Origin: Pyrinomonadaceae bacterium
Lineage (GTDB): Bacteria; Acidobacteriota; Blastocatellia; Pyrinomonadales; Pyrinomonadaceae
Direction: 5' to 3'
DNA length: 64,000 nt
NCBI GenBank assembly: GCA_026129865.1
Contig: JAHCHG010000009.1
Location: 121,779-185,778 of the forward strand
In this document: positions 1 to 8,427 of the stretch, one piece after another
Numbering within the stretch: position 1 is the first letter of the stretch
Layout: each line of letters starts with the position of its first letter
Notes under the pieces: model-generated
What the model saw: only the letters and a program-made list of their open reading frames with translations
The model's database searches: none
What the model was told of the DNA's origin: nothing
Program-made: the position numbers and the translations under genes

Positions 1-862
1 GCTTTGCCTTTGATCTCTTAACTTCGAGCGCGATCTCAAGCGCCGAGATGAACCCGAAGTGAAGATATGACGAAAGGCGCGAAGAACCGTCGATCTCAGG
101 TTTATTGCGTGTTTCGTCGTAATTTTCCAGAATATTCTCGATAAAAAATTTCAGACGCTTTCGGGCATTGGCTGTTCCGCCGTGATAGATCGGCGAAGGT
201 TTTACGGAATGATCGATGTCGCACTCAGCGACAAGTTGGGCAATATTTTCTGCGGTAACCTGCGTGTCCGGGCAATCGACCGGAATGTCCGCCTTTTTGA
301 CGGCTATTTCGGATTCTTCAAACGGTTTTAGATAATCATCGAGAATTTTATTGATCTTCGGTCTTATCGTATAAGCAGCGTATTCTTCCTTATCGAATTT
401 CGACATCGGAATAATTCCGTTCGAATCGACCGCGTAAACCGGAATTTCGGCTTTTTCAACTATCGCAGCATTGTGCCCGGGAATGATGAAACAGGGAAAA
501 TCGTCTGTAATGAGCAGCGCCGCGTCTTGTGCGATCTTTTTTACGGTTTGCTTCGGCGCGTTTTTATCTTTTTGCAGATAAAAGACATAAGTAATTCCGA
601 GCTTTTTGAATTCCTTTCGCTTTTCTTCGACGCCTTCGAGGATAAATGTGTGAATACGGTCGCTCGCCCACGGATAATAATATTTCAGCGCTTCGTAAAC
701 GACGAGCGGAAGCTTTCGCTCGTTCGCCTGCTCGATCGCAAATTTCAAAGCATGATTGTGCGAGGTTCGTTTGAACATCTGCATCCAATACAATACATAT
801 TTAGCGTTCTTATTTTCAGGCTCGTCGTTGAGAAGCGTAACTCGTTCATCGATCTGTTTCAT
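1..862 (-). CDS. phr: Class II CPD photolyase (deoxyribodipyrimidine photo-lyase), 3' part outside window
   Basis: This is the N-terminal 287 codons of a reverse-strand gene that runs off the left edge of the window. The translation begins MKQIDERVTLLND and continues with YVLYWMQMFKRTSHNHAL, which is the N-terminal alpha/beta (Rossmann-like) domain of class II cyclobutane pyrimidine dimer photolyases. Further on come the IVEKAEIPVYAVDSNGIIPM region and YAAYTIRPKI, then SSYLHFGFIS at the start of the FAD-binding helical domain. The enzyme uses FADH- and light to split UV-induced pyrimidine dimers. Family resemblance favours the ATG at 862. An in-frame ATG at 883 would add seven residues, and neither start has a clear Shine-Dalgarno sequence. 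A palindromic repeat array lies just upstream. The catalytic C-terminus is not visible, so activity cannot be judged. Confidence 0.9.
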   Translation of the reverse strand, partial: MKQIDERVTLLNDEPENKNAKYVLYWMQMFKRTSHNHALKFAIEQANERKLPLVVYEALKYYYPWASDRIHTFILEGVEEKRKEFKKLGITYVFYLQKDKNAPKQTVKKIAQDAALLITDDFPCFIIPGHNAAIVEKAEIPVYAVDSNGIIPMSKFDKEEYAAYTIRPKINKILDDYLKPFEESEIAVKKADIPVDCPDTQVTAENIAQLVAECDIDHSVKPSPIYHGGTANARKRLKFFIENILENYDETRNKPEIDGSSRLSSYLHFGFISALEIALEVKRSKAK

Positions 863-902
863 ACTAAAACGATTTTCACGCATGACCGCAAAGTTATCAA
901 AC

Positions 903-1042
903 AGTCAGAGTTACGGCTTCAGCCGTGCCCAGTCAGAGTAACGGCTTCAGCCGTGACCGGTCAGAGTTACGGCTTTAGCCGTGAACCGGTCAGAGTTACG
1001 GCTTTAGCCGTGAACCGGTCAGAGTAACGGCTTTAGCCGTGA
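903..1042. repeat. Five-copy tandem palindromic repeat (family A)
   Basis: Five near-identical units of about 29 bases follow one another. Each has a head GTCAGAGT, then T/A, a palindrome of arms ACGGC and GCCGT around TTTA (TTCA in the two leftmost units), a tail GAA, and a CCG or similar linker. Two units have AACGG instead of TACGG. The array fills the gap between the photolyase start and the next forward gene. Related copies with different but still complementary arms occur at 1102-1128 and 35095-35520. Function is unknown. The pattern is REP-like, and a transcribed array could also act as a structured leader. Confidence 0.85.
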
Positions 1043-1101
1043 AACTCTCTCGCTGTAATATAGATAGCGATTTGTAAGCAACTTTCTTAAATGCGTGCGG
1101 G

Positions 1102-1128
1102 TTTCACGCATAAATGCGTAACTCTGTC
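1102..1128 (-). repeat. Single family A palindrome with variant arms
   Basis: Read on the reverse strand this copy has head GACAGAGT, arms ACGCA and TGCGT around TTTA, and a GAAA tail. It is the same layout as the array at 903-1042, but the arms have changed on both sides so that pairing is kept. It lies 23 bases upstream of the start of the secreted NAGPA-domain gene. Confidence 0.7.
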
Positions 1129-1150
1129 ATTACGTGCAAAATTAAAAAAT

Positions 1151-2278
1151 ATGAAAACAGCATTTTCGAAGATCGGCAGCTTTTTTCTGGCATTCCTTTT
1201 ATGTGTATCGGTTTCGGCACAGGATTTTAGAACGGTCCGGGAAGGAATCGAATACGCGGAAGTGAGCCGAAATATCGGTGAGAAACCGGTGAAAATGAAT
1301 CTTCTCCGGCTTGATCTGACAAAAGTTCGGCTCGACGTGGTTCACGCAATGGACGCGGCGATCGGCACCGAAACCGTTTCTTCGATTGCAAACCGGTACG
1401 GCGCTGTCGCGGCGATAAACGCCGGATTTTTCAGATTGGACAGAAGTATTTTCGCGGGTGATTCGGTTGGCGTTCTGATGATCGATAACCGATTTCTAAG
1501 TGAAAGCGCGAACAAAAGAGTCGCGTTGGAAATTATCAATCTAAAAGATAAAACGTTGACTTTTATCGAAAAAGTCGACGCGACCGCGAAGATCTACATT
1601 AAAAAAGATTCGATTTCCGCCGGAATAAATCGCGAACGCAAGGACGACGATATTGTTATTTTTACTGATCGTTTTAACTCGACGACCTTAACGAATCCTG
1701 ACGGCGTCGAGTTTGTGGTACGACGGAATAAGATCCGGCAGATCTTCGATAAGCAGGGAAGCATTGAAATTCCTTCCGACGGATTTGTCATTTCGGCTAG
1801 CGGAAAAAGGCGCGAAGAACTCCTGCGGCTGCTAAAAATCGGAATGAAGGTTTCACACGGTTATGCGAATTCGGTTGCGCTTAATAGTTCGGAGTCGAAT
1901 ATGTTCGGCGCATCGGAAGACGCGATTGGCGGCGTTCCGCAATTGATCAAAAACGGCAAGATCGACATCACGTGGGAAGAGGAAAAAACAACCAAAGCAT
2001 TTGTCGAAACGCGTCATCCGAGAACCGCGGTCGCGAAGCTGAAAGACGGAAAATTCTTGATGATAACCGTCGACGGCAGAAGCGACGCGAGCGCCGGGAT
2101 CGGTTTGGAAGATCTGGCAAACCTGCTTTTGGAATTCGGCGCGGTCGATGCCATGAATTTAGACGGCGGCGGTTCCACGACTATGTATTTAGAAGGAAAG
2201 ATCGTAAATCAACCATCGGATAAGGAAGGAGAAAGAAAGGTCAGCGACGCGATCCTGGTCTTTCCCCGAAAGAAATGA
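1151..2278 (+). CDS. Secreted phosphodiester glycosidase (NAGPA) domain protein
   Basis: The protein has 375 residues. An N-terminal signal peptide (MKTAFSKIGSFFLAFLLCVSVSA) points to export. The rest matches the NAGPA/DUF2233 fold of phosphodiester glycosidases. Supporting motifs are AAINAGFFRLD near residue 90, HPRTAVAKLKDGKFLMITVDGR around 290-310, and the hallmark AMNLDGGGSTTMYLEGK near the C-terminus. The human homologue uncovers mannose-6-phosphate, while bacterial members are mostly thought to act on cell-surface glycans, so the substrate here is unknown. An upstream in-frame ATG at 1091 would add 20 residues encoded partly by the palindromic repeat and would bury the signal peptide, so the ATG at 1151 is preferred. 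The stop codon lies one base from the CCA end of a convergent tRNA gene. Confidence 0.85.
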   Translation: MKTAFSKIGSFFLAFLLCVSVSAQDFRTVREGIEYAEVSRNIGEKPVKMNLLRLDLTKVRLDVVHAMDAAIGTETVSSIANRYGAVAAINAGFFRLDRSIFAGDSVGVLMIDNRFLSESANKRVALEIINLKDKTLTFIEKVDATAKIYIKKDSISAGINRERKDDDIVIFTDRFNSTTLTNPDGVEFVVRRNKIRQIFDKQGSIEIPSDGFVISASGKRREELLRLLKIGMKVSHGYANSVALNSSESNMFGASEDAIGGVPQLIKNGKIDITWEEEKTTKAFVETRHPRTAVAKLKDGKFLMITVDGRSDASAGIGLEDLANLLLEFGAVDAMNLDGGGSTTMYLEGKIVNQPSDKEGERKVSDAILVFPRKK

Positions 2279-2279
2279 T

Positions 2280-2354
2280 TGGTAGCGCATAGGGGAATTG
2301 AACCCCTGTTTCAAGGTTGAGAACCTTGCGTCCTAACCACTAGACGAATGCGCC
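2280..2354 (-). tRNA. tRNA-Glu (anticodon CTC)
   Basis: A complete cloverleaf reads on the reverse strand. The acceptor stem is GGCGCAT with ATGCGCT (first pair G-U), the anticodon stem is CAAGG with CCTTG around loop TTCTCAA, giving anticodon CTC, and the T arm is AGGGG-TTCAATT-CCCCT. A CCA end is encoded. It decodes GAG. A second tRNA-Glu (TTC) would be expected elsewhere in the genome. Confidence 0.95.
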
Positions 2355-2403
2355 TCAGGCGAATTGAAGAATAATTTAGAAACGCAAAGATGACAAGCGA
2401 AAT

Positions 2404-2790
2404 TTACCGCACTGTCATCAGAACCGTTCTTTCCCGTGCGCCGTCAAACTCGCATAAATAGATCCCCTGCCATCTGCCGAGCAAAAGTTTGCCCTGTGCA
2501 AACGGAACGGTAATGCTCGAACCCATCAGCGAAGATTTAATATGCGCGTCCGAATTATGTTCGAAATGTTTAAAACCTTCGTAATACTGCGGAATCGTAT
2601 TTTTTAAGAACAGCAGAATATCGTGCTTCACTTCGGGATCCGCATTTTCGTTGATCGTCAGACCGCACGTCGTATGCTGAGTGAACAAAACACAGATGCC
2701 GTCGCCGTTGTCCGGCAGCCGCCGGGAAACTTCCGATGTAATTTCGATCAATTCCTCGCGTTGCGAAGATCTTACCTTTATCGAATCCAT
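2404..2790 (-). CDS. YjbQ/UPF0047 family protein
   Basis: This 128-residue protein matches the YjbQ (UPF0047) family over its whole usual length. Family signatures visible are VLFTQHTTCGLTINENADPEV (central HTTC and ENADP), HNSDAHIKSSLMGSS, and GRWQGIYLCEFDGARER near the C-terminus. The conserved histidines line a metal-bound active-site-like pocket. Some members show weak thiamine-phosphate synthase activity, but the physiological role is unsettled. It lies 37 bases downstream of the S9 peptidase gene on the same strand and is probably co-transcribed with it. Confidence 0.92.
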   Translation of the reverse strand: MDSIKVRSSQREELIEITSEVSRRLPDNGDGICVLFTQHTTCGLTINENADPEVKHDILLFLKNTIPQYYEGFKHFEHNSDAHIKSSLMGSSITVPFAQGKLLLGRWQGIYLCEFDGARERTVLMTVR

Positions 2791-2827
2791 TTACTTATTA
2801 CTTCTCACCTATCCCTTATACCGAAAC

Positions 2828-4837
2828 CTACCTTTTGAACTTTTCAAACCAAAGACGCAGATAACTGATCTGCGCCAGACGATTTGAAGGGTGGCGCAAA
2901 CCGCCGCCGTTGAAACCGTGATACTCATTGTTCAAACGCACCATCGCCGTCGGAACTTTTCTTAGCTTTAGCGCGCGGTAATATTGCTCGGTTTGTTCGA
3001 GCGGCGTGCGAAGATCGAGATCGCCGGTCAGGATCATCGTCGGAGTTTTTACATTTCCTACATAAGTCAGCGGCGAACGCTGAATATGTTCCGACGGATC
3101 TTCCCACGGCAATTTTTTAAAATTGTAATACCAGTTGGCACCGTCGGTCGTGCCGACGAACGAATACCAGTTGACGACCGGTTTCATCGCGACCGCAGCG
3201 GCGAAACGATCCGTATGTCCGACGATCCAGGTTGTCAAAACACCGCCGCCCGAGCCGCCTGTTACAAAGAGATTTTTCTCGTCGATATAACCTTTTTTAA
3301 TAACTTCATCGACGCCGCGCATTAGATCGTCATAATCCTTGCTCGGGTAAGCATTGTTGATGGCGTTTCCGAACTTTTTCCCGTAACCCGATGAACCGCG
3401 GGGATTTGTGTAGAGAACCACGTAATTTTCCGCGGCGTGATTTTGAAATTCAAAATTAAAACCGATGCCGTACATCGCGTGCGGACCGCCGTGAATATAA
3501 AGCATCAGAGGATATTTTTTCGAAGCGTCAAAGTCCGGCGGTTTGACGATCCAGCCCTGCACCTTAAATCCGTCGACCGAGTCGTACCAGATCTCTTCAA
3601 CAGCGCCGAGTTTTCGTCCCGCGAGAAGATCGCCGTTGACATCGGTTACCTTTCGCGGTGCCGGAGATTTAAGATCGAATACAACAACATCGCCGGGTTC
3701 GTTCGCGTCCGAAGCTATTCCAGCGACGATGCCGGTTTCGCTAATCGACGATGCAATTAGCTGATGATTTCCTTTTGTTATCTGCCGCGGAGCGCCGCCG
3801 GTTAGCGGCATAAAATAGAGGTTGTTGGTTCCTTTATCTTCCGTCGTAAAGTAAACGCCGCTGTTGTCGCGTGCCCAGGAAAGACCAAACGGCGTCCGGT
3901 CAAAATCCGCGCTCAATACGCGTTTGTTTTTACCATCCGAATCCATTACATAAAGGTCTTGAATGTTGTAGGTGTCGTTGTTTCTGTCATTTCCGACATA
4001 CGCGATAAATTTTCCGTTTGGCGAGATCGACGGGTTCGCATCGGTACCGTCGCGGTCGGTCAATGCTGTGATCTTTCCGGTCGATAGATTTGCGGCGTAG
4101 ATCTCGTCGCCGTTGCGAATGTATTCTGCATCGTCCTTGCGAACACCGCTGAAAACGATCGTTTTCGAATCGGTCCACCATTCCGGCGAGCCGTGGTTAT
4201 AATCGCCGTCCGTGATCTGCCGCGCTGTGCCGCCTTCGGCATCTACTGTGAAAATATGCGAAAAACCTTCCGGTCGATAACCCGAACCGTCCGAACGATA
4301 ATTTAGTTTATCGACAACACGCGGCGGTTCCGTCCATTTTGCGCCGTCCGGTTTCGGCATCGGCGGCAGCTTCAGCGCCGGTTTTGCGGGAACCAGCATG
4401 TTAAACGCGATGCTCTTGCCGTCGGGCGACCATTGCAGATTTGAAGGAGAACGTTCCAGCCGCGTGATCTGTGTGCCCGCGTCCGGTGTGTCCATCCATT
4501 TCACAAAGATCTGCGCGCCGGTCGGCTGACCGGGCGCGATGAATGCGATCCGTTTACCGTCAGGCGACCAAACCGGCGACGAGCCTTTCAACAAATATCG
4601 ATGCCGCGAACCATCTGCGTTTACCAGCCAGATATCGCTTTCAAATTTGTCGTTGATCTTATCGGTCCAGCGCCGTGTGTAGATGATCTGTTTCCCGTCC
4701 GGCGATATCTGCGGATTTTGGACATATTTCCAGTCGAGGAAAAGATCGAGCGTTAGTTTTTTGACGCTGGTTGACTGTGCAGCCGCCGATGTTGAAAAGA
4801 TTAGGATAAGGAGAAAGCAAAAATTTTTTAATTTCAT
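2828..4837 (-). CDS. Secreted S9 family prolyl oligopeptidase-like peptidase
   Basis: The protein has 669 residues with an N-terminal signal peptide (MKLKNFCFLLILIFSTSAAA). The N-terminal half holds TolB/PD40-type beta-propeller repeats with several SPDGK motifs (ISPDGKQIIYTRR, WSPDGKRIAF, WSPDGKSIAF). The C-terminal half is an alpha/beta-hydrolase domain. The oxyanion region is YIHGGPHAMYG. The catalytic triad appears intact: Ser529 in GGSGGG, Asp608 in GDLDLRTP and His640 in EYHGF. Such enzymes release dipeptides or acylated residues from peptides. Export suggests a periplasmic scavenging role. It is the first gene of a short reverse-strand pair with yjbQ. Another S9 peptidase of a different subfamily lies at 58065-60260. 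Confidence 0.92.
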   Translation of the reverse strand: MKLKNFCFLLILIFSTSAAAQSTSVKKLTLDLFLDWKYVQNPQISPDGKQIIYTRRWTDKINDKFESDIWLVNADGSRHRYLLKGSSPVWSPDGKRIAFIAPGQPTGAQIFVKWMDTPDAGTQITRLERSPSNLQWSPDGKSIAFNMLVPAKPALKLPPMPKPDGAKWTEPPRVVDKLNYRSDGSGYRPEGFSHIFTVDAEGGTARQITDGDYNHGSPEWWTDSKTIVFSGVRKDDAEYIRNGDEIYAANLSTGKITALTDRDGTDANPSISPNGKFIAYVGNDRNNDTYNIQDLYVMDSDGKNKRVLSADFDRTPFGLSWARDNSGVYFTTEDKGTNNLYFMPLTGGAPRQITKGNHQLIASSISETGIVAGIASDANEPGDVVVFDLKSPAPRKVTDVNGDLLAGRKLGAVEEIWYDSVDGFKVQGWIVKPPDFDASKKYPLMLYIHGGPHAMYGIGFNFEFQNHAAENYVVLYTNPRGSSGYGKKFGNAINNAYPSKDYDDLMRGVDEVIKKGYIDEKNLFVTGGSGGGVLTTWIVGHTDRFAAAVAMKPVVNWYSFVGTTDGANWYYNFKKLPWEDPSEHIQRSPLTYVGNVKTPTMILTGDLDLRTPLEQTEQYYRALKLRKVPTAMVRLNNEYHGFNGGGLRHPSNRLAQISYLRLWFEKFKR

Positions 4838-4852
4838 AACTATTCGAATTTA

Positions 4853-4951
4853 GCGAGGCGGAGCCTCGGTGATTTGAAGATGGACGTTTCGGAAAGGCAG
4901 AGCCTTTCCGCACATGATTTTCAAAGTGCGGAAGGGCTTTGCCCTTTCGAT
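4853..4951. repeat. Cluster of short palindromes (family D) between two reverse genes
   Basis: Three hairpin-forming units are visible: arms CGAGGC and GCCTCG around GGA (near 4854), arms GGAAAGG and CCTTTCC around CAGAG (near 4890), and arms GAAGGG and CCCTTTC around CTTTG (near 4931). The flanks GTGCGGAA and TTCCGCAC are inverted relative to each other, so units two and three form a head-to-head pair. The site is downstream of the BNR gene, so the stems could also terminate or protect its mRNA. Confidence 0.65.
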
Positions 4952-4988
4952 CGAGATTAAATCGAACAAAAAAGCTCCGCCTTTTTCA

Positions 4989-7900
4989 TTATTTGCTCTT
5001 AACAGAGATCACCGGAAGTCCTTTTTCCGAAAACGCTTTATTAAATTCGGCGACGTCCGCCGTTTTTATACGATTGAACCGTGCCAGCTGAACGTCGATC
5101 TTTCCAGTCAGATCGTTGTAAACATCGACCGCCTGATCGGTCGGCGGAAAATCTGCGCTGTCGACGACCGAAGCCACTCCGGCAAGTTTGTTGTTCAGCT
5201 TTATCGGATAATTCAGTGCGTCCTGCGAAGATTTGATCTTTGTCTGCATCAGTTCTTCCTCGACCGCCGTTAATTTTTTGACGATCGCACCTGCGGATTC
5301 CTTCAAGTCTTTCTGGTCGGGTTTAAGACGCGCTGAGATCGCTTCAAATTGCGACCGGAGATCTCGAATTTCAAGGATCGCTTCATGCGTTTCGGTCAAT
5401 TTATCACGGGTTTTCAGCAGAAAATCGAACTGTCTTTGAAATCCGTCCTGCGTCGTCGCAATGCGCGGATCGGCTTTTACGGCAAAATTTTCGGTCGAAA
5501 CGACCTTGCCGTCGACCGAAAAACGAACCTGGTAATTTCCCGGCACGACGCGCGGTCCGGCAAGACTGCCGCCCCAAAGGATCAAGCCGGGAATCGTCGC
5601 CGCATTCGGCAGACGGAAATTCCAAACGAATTTATTAAATCCGTCGTCCATTGAAATGGCGGGTTCGCCCGGCGCAGGCGGCTTTTCCTTTTCGCCGTCC
5701 TTCGGAACTTTCGTCGAAAACTTTCTGATCGAAGTTCCGCCGGCGTCGAGAAATTCTATCGAAATTTCCTGTTTCGGCTTTTCTTTTAGGAAATAATTGA
5801 TAACCGCACCGTTCGGAGGATTCGCACCGATAGTCGCGGTCGGCGGCAGCTGACTTGCGCCAAAACCCGGCGTTCGATACGCATCTTCAGGTTTGAAAAG
5901 GAACGCGCCCGCTTTTCGCGCGTCGGCAACTTGGTAAAGAATCGTCAGGTCATCCAAAACGTAAAACGATCTGCCCTGGGTCGCGACGACAAGGTCTTTC
6001 ATACCTTTGTGAACCGCAAGATCCGTGATCGGAACGACCGGAAGATTCAGCCGAAGCGACAGCCACGACTCGCCGTCGTTCGGCGAATAATACATTCCGG
6101 TTTCCGTTCCCGCATAAAGAAATCCGCGGCGGTTCGGGTCTTCGCGGACGACGCGCGTAAACGCGTCGTTAGCAATACCGTTGACAAGTTTTTTCCAGGA
6201 CTTGCCGAAATCGCTCGTTTTATAAATGTACGGACTATAGTCGTCGGTTTTATAAGCCGTTGCGGCAATGTAAGCCGTTCCGGCGTCGAACGGCGAAGCG
6301 TCGATAGAATTGATCTGAATCCAATCCGGCATTCCTTTCGGTGTTACATTTTCCCAATTTTTTCCGCCGTCGCGCGTGATATGAACGAGCCCGTCGTCGC
6401 TGCCTGCCCAGATAACTCCTTTCGAAACCGGCGATTCGGACAATGCAAAGATCGTGTTGTAATATTCGACGCTCGTATTATCCTGCGTGATCGGTCCGCC
6501 GGACGTTCCTTGTTTGGATTTGTCGTCGCGCGTCAGATCGGGCGATATCGCCTGCCAGCTTTGTCCTTCGTCCATCGAGCGAAAAAACATATTCCCTGCG
6601 GCGTAAAGCGGATATATTCCATTCTCTTTGTAATAGGAAAAGACGATCGGATAGTTCCATTGAAAGCGGTATTTCATCGCTTCGGCACCCGCGCCCATCG
6701 GATTATCAGGGTAAACATTTACCGAACGCTGCTGTTTCGTCCGATGGTCGTAACGCGTCAGAAATCCGCCGTAACTTCCGGCGAAAACTATGTCGGAATT
6801 TTCCGGATGCGGAGCGATCCAGCCCGATTCGCCGCCGCCGACATCGTACCAATGCGATTCATTTATCCCAAAATCAGCCGTTCGCGAGGGAATTTTCACC
6901 GTCGAATTATCCTGCTGTGCGCCGTAAATGTTGTAGGGAAAATCGTTGTCGAGCGCGACACGGTAAAACTGTGCCGTCGCCTGATCCTGTTCGGTCCAGT
7001 TCTCACCGCCGTCAGTAGTAACGTTCGCGCCGCCGTCGTTGCCTTCGATCATCCGTTTTGCGTTTTTCGGATCTATCCAGAGATCGTGATTATCCCCGTG
7101 CGGCGTGCCGATAGTCGAAAAAGTTTTACCGCCGTCAATGGATTTATGAAATTGAACATTTAGTACATAAACCGTTTCCGCATTTTCTGTATCGGCGTAA
7201 ACGCGATAGTAATACCACGGTCGCTGCATCGTCCGAGGGTCATTGCTGACGCGCTGCCATGTTTCGCCGCCGTTGTCGGAACGAAACAGCCCGCCTTCTT
7301 TGGCTTCGATCATTGCCCAAATCCGTTCCGTATTGACCGGCGAAACAGTGATTCCGATCTTGCCCAAAACCCCGCCGGGCAAACCCTTATTGCGCGAAAT
7401 CTCGGTCCAGGAATCGCCGGCGTCCGTCGATTTATAGATCGAACTTCCTTCTCCGCCGCTGTTCAAACTCCACGGCGTCCTATTGACCTGCCAAAAGGTC
7501 GCATAGATCACGTTCGGATTTGAAGGATCGAGAATAAGGTCGAAAGCGCCGGCTTCTTTCGAACGAAAAAGTACATTTTCCCACGTCTTTCCGCCGTCCT
7601 TCGAACGAAAAACGCCGCGCTGCTCGTTCGGTCCCCAGAGATGTCCCATCGCGGCAACGAAAACCACGTTCGGATCGCGCGGATGAACGCGAACGCGCCC
7701 GATCTGCCTCGTGTCGCTTAAACCGATATGCTTCCAACTTTTTCCGGCATCGACCGATTTATAAACGCCGTCGCCGTGCGATACGTTGCCGCGCACGGGC
7801 GATTCGCCCATTCCGACGTAAATGATGTTGGGGTCGGAATCTGCCACGGCGATAGCGCCGACGGATCCTGTTTTGAAAAAATCATCGGAAACCGGAAACC

Positions 7901-8207
7901 AATCTTTGCCGCCGTTCGTCGTTTTAAAAACGCCGCCGCCGGTCGCGCCGAAGTAATAGACGTTCGGCTGATCATTGACGCCGGCAACCGCCGTTACACG
8001 CCCGCCGCGAAAAGGTCCGATCTGGCGATATTGAAAATTCCTATACGGGTCGGCGGATTTAGGAGTCGGCGACGTTTTCGGCGCGGGCGCAAAACTCGGC
8101 GTCGGAGTCGGAGTTTGCGCGAAAAAATTACCCGCAAAAACGGGGACGAGCAGAAAAGACAATACGATCAGGGTCTTTTGCGAAAGGGCAAAATACGGTT
8201 TCGACAT
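4989..8207 (-). CDS. Large secreted Asp-box (BNR/sortilin-like) beta-propeller protein
   Basis: The protein has 1072 residues with an N-terminal signal anchor or signal peptide followed by a Pro/Thr linker (TPTPTPSFAPAP). The first 750 residues form a sialidase/sortilin-like propeller with about ten Asp-box motifs of the S/T-x-D/N-x-G-x-x-W type, for example TTNGGKDW, SVDAGKSW, SKDGGKTW, STDAGDSW, SDNGGETW, TTDGGENW, SMDEGQSW and SPNDGESW. The remaining 300 residues contain a beta-sandwich-like stretch and a helical tail. Proteins of this architecture are common in Acidobacteriota and are usually annotated as glycosyl hydrolase or sialidase-like, but no catalytic residues of a known glycosidase can be assigned. 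It is likely periplasmic or surface located. Confidence 0.88.
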   Translation of the reverse strand: MSKPYFALSQKTLIVLSFLLVPVFAGNFFAQTPTPTPSFAPAPKTSPTPKSADPYRNFQYRQIGPFRGGRVTAVAGVNDQPNVYYFGATGGGVFKTTNGGKDWFPVSDDFFKTGSVGAIAVADSDPNIIYVGMGESPVRGNVSHGDGVYKSVDAGKSWKHIGLSDTRQIGRVRVHPRDPNVVFVAAMGHLWGPNEQRGVFRSKDGGKTWENVLFRSKEAGAFDLILDPSNPNVIYATFWQVNRTPWSLNSGGEGSSIYKSTDAGDSWTEISRNKGLPGGVLGKIGITVSPVNTERIWAMIEAKEGGLFRSDNGGETWQRVSNDPRTMQRPWYYYRVYADTENAETVYVLNVQFHKSIDGGKTFSTIGTPHGDNHDLWIDPKNAKRMIEGNDGGANVTTDGGENWTEQDQATAQFYRVALDNDFPYNIYGAQQDNSTVKIPSRTADFGINESHWYDVGGGESGWIAPHPENSDIVFAGSYGGFLTRYDHRTKQQRSVNVYPDNPMGAGAEAMKYRFQWNYPIVFSYYKENGIYPLYAAGNMFFRSMDEGQSWQAISPDLTRDDKSKQGTSGGPITQDNTSVEYYNTIFALSESPVSKGVIWAGSDDGLVHITRDGGKNWENVTPKGMPDWIQINSIDASPFDAGTAYIAATAYKTDDYSPYIYKTSDFGKSWKKLVNGIANDAFTRVVREDPNRRGFLYAGTETGMYYSPNDGESWLSLRLNLPVVPITDLAVHKGMKDLVVATQGRSFYVLDDLTILYQVADARKAGAFLFKPEDAYRTPGFGASQLPPTATIGANPPNGAVINYFLKEKPKQEISIEFLDAGGTSIRKFSTKVPKDGEKEKPPAPGEPAISMDDGFNKFVWNFRLPNAATIPGLILWGGSLAGPRVVPGNYQVRFSVDGKVVSTENFAVKADPRIATTQDGFQRQFDFLLKTRDKLTETHEAILEIRDLRSQFEAISARLKPDQKDLKESAGAIVKKLTAVEEELMQTKIKSSQDALNYPIKLNNKLAGVASVVDSADFPPTDQAVDVYNDLTGKIDVQLARFNRIKTADVAEFNKAFSEKGLPVISVKSK

Positions 8208-8375
8208 TTTTCTTTGAAAATTTCCTTTTAAGTGAATTTGAAAAACTTTTACGCGAGTTTACGGGAAGGGTTTCGAAAACTCAATAAAAAGAACTCACTT
8301 GTATGCAAACGGGAATCCGATCAAGTTTTGGAAAAATAATCATTCATTCGTTAACTTATCCGAGTAGAGAAAACA

Positions 8376-8405
8376 AAAAAAGCCCTGATGATCAGAGCTT
8401 TTTTC
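8376..8405. terminator. Intrinsic terminator downstream of hppA
   Basis: A stem AGC-CTGAT paired with ATCAG-GCT, with one mismatch, is flanked by A-runs on one side and T-runs on the other. It therefore works on either strand. It lies about 25 bases past the hppA stop and is best placed to end that transcript. Confidence 0.8.
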
Positions 8406-8427
8406 GTTTTTTACAATCGAAATTACT

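Noticed and set aside
473..1027. Forward frame of 184 codons covering the photolyase and the repeat array
   Set aside because: It lies antisense to a clear photolyase reading and its C-terminus is simply the translated repeat units.
903..1042. CRISPR array
   Set aside because: The units are palindromic, lie nearly back to back with no unique spacers of constant length, and no cas gene is present.
5931..7163. Forward 410-codon open frame
   Set aside because: Antisense to the Asp-box protein gene, whose ten Asp-box motifs show which strand is coding. The length comes from codon bias in the sense frame.
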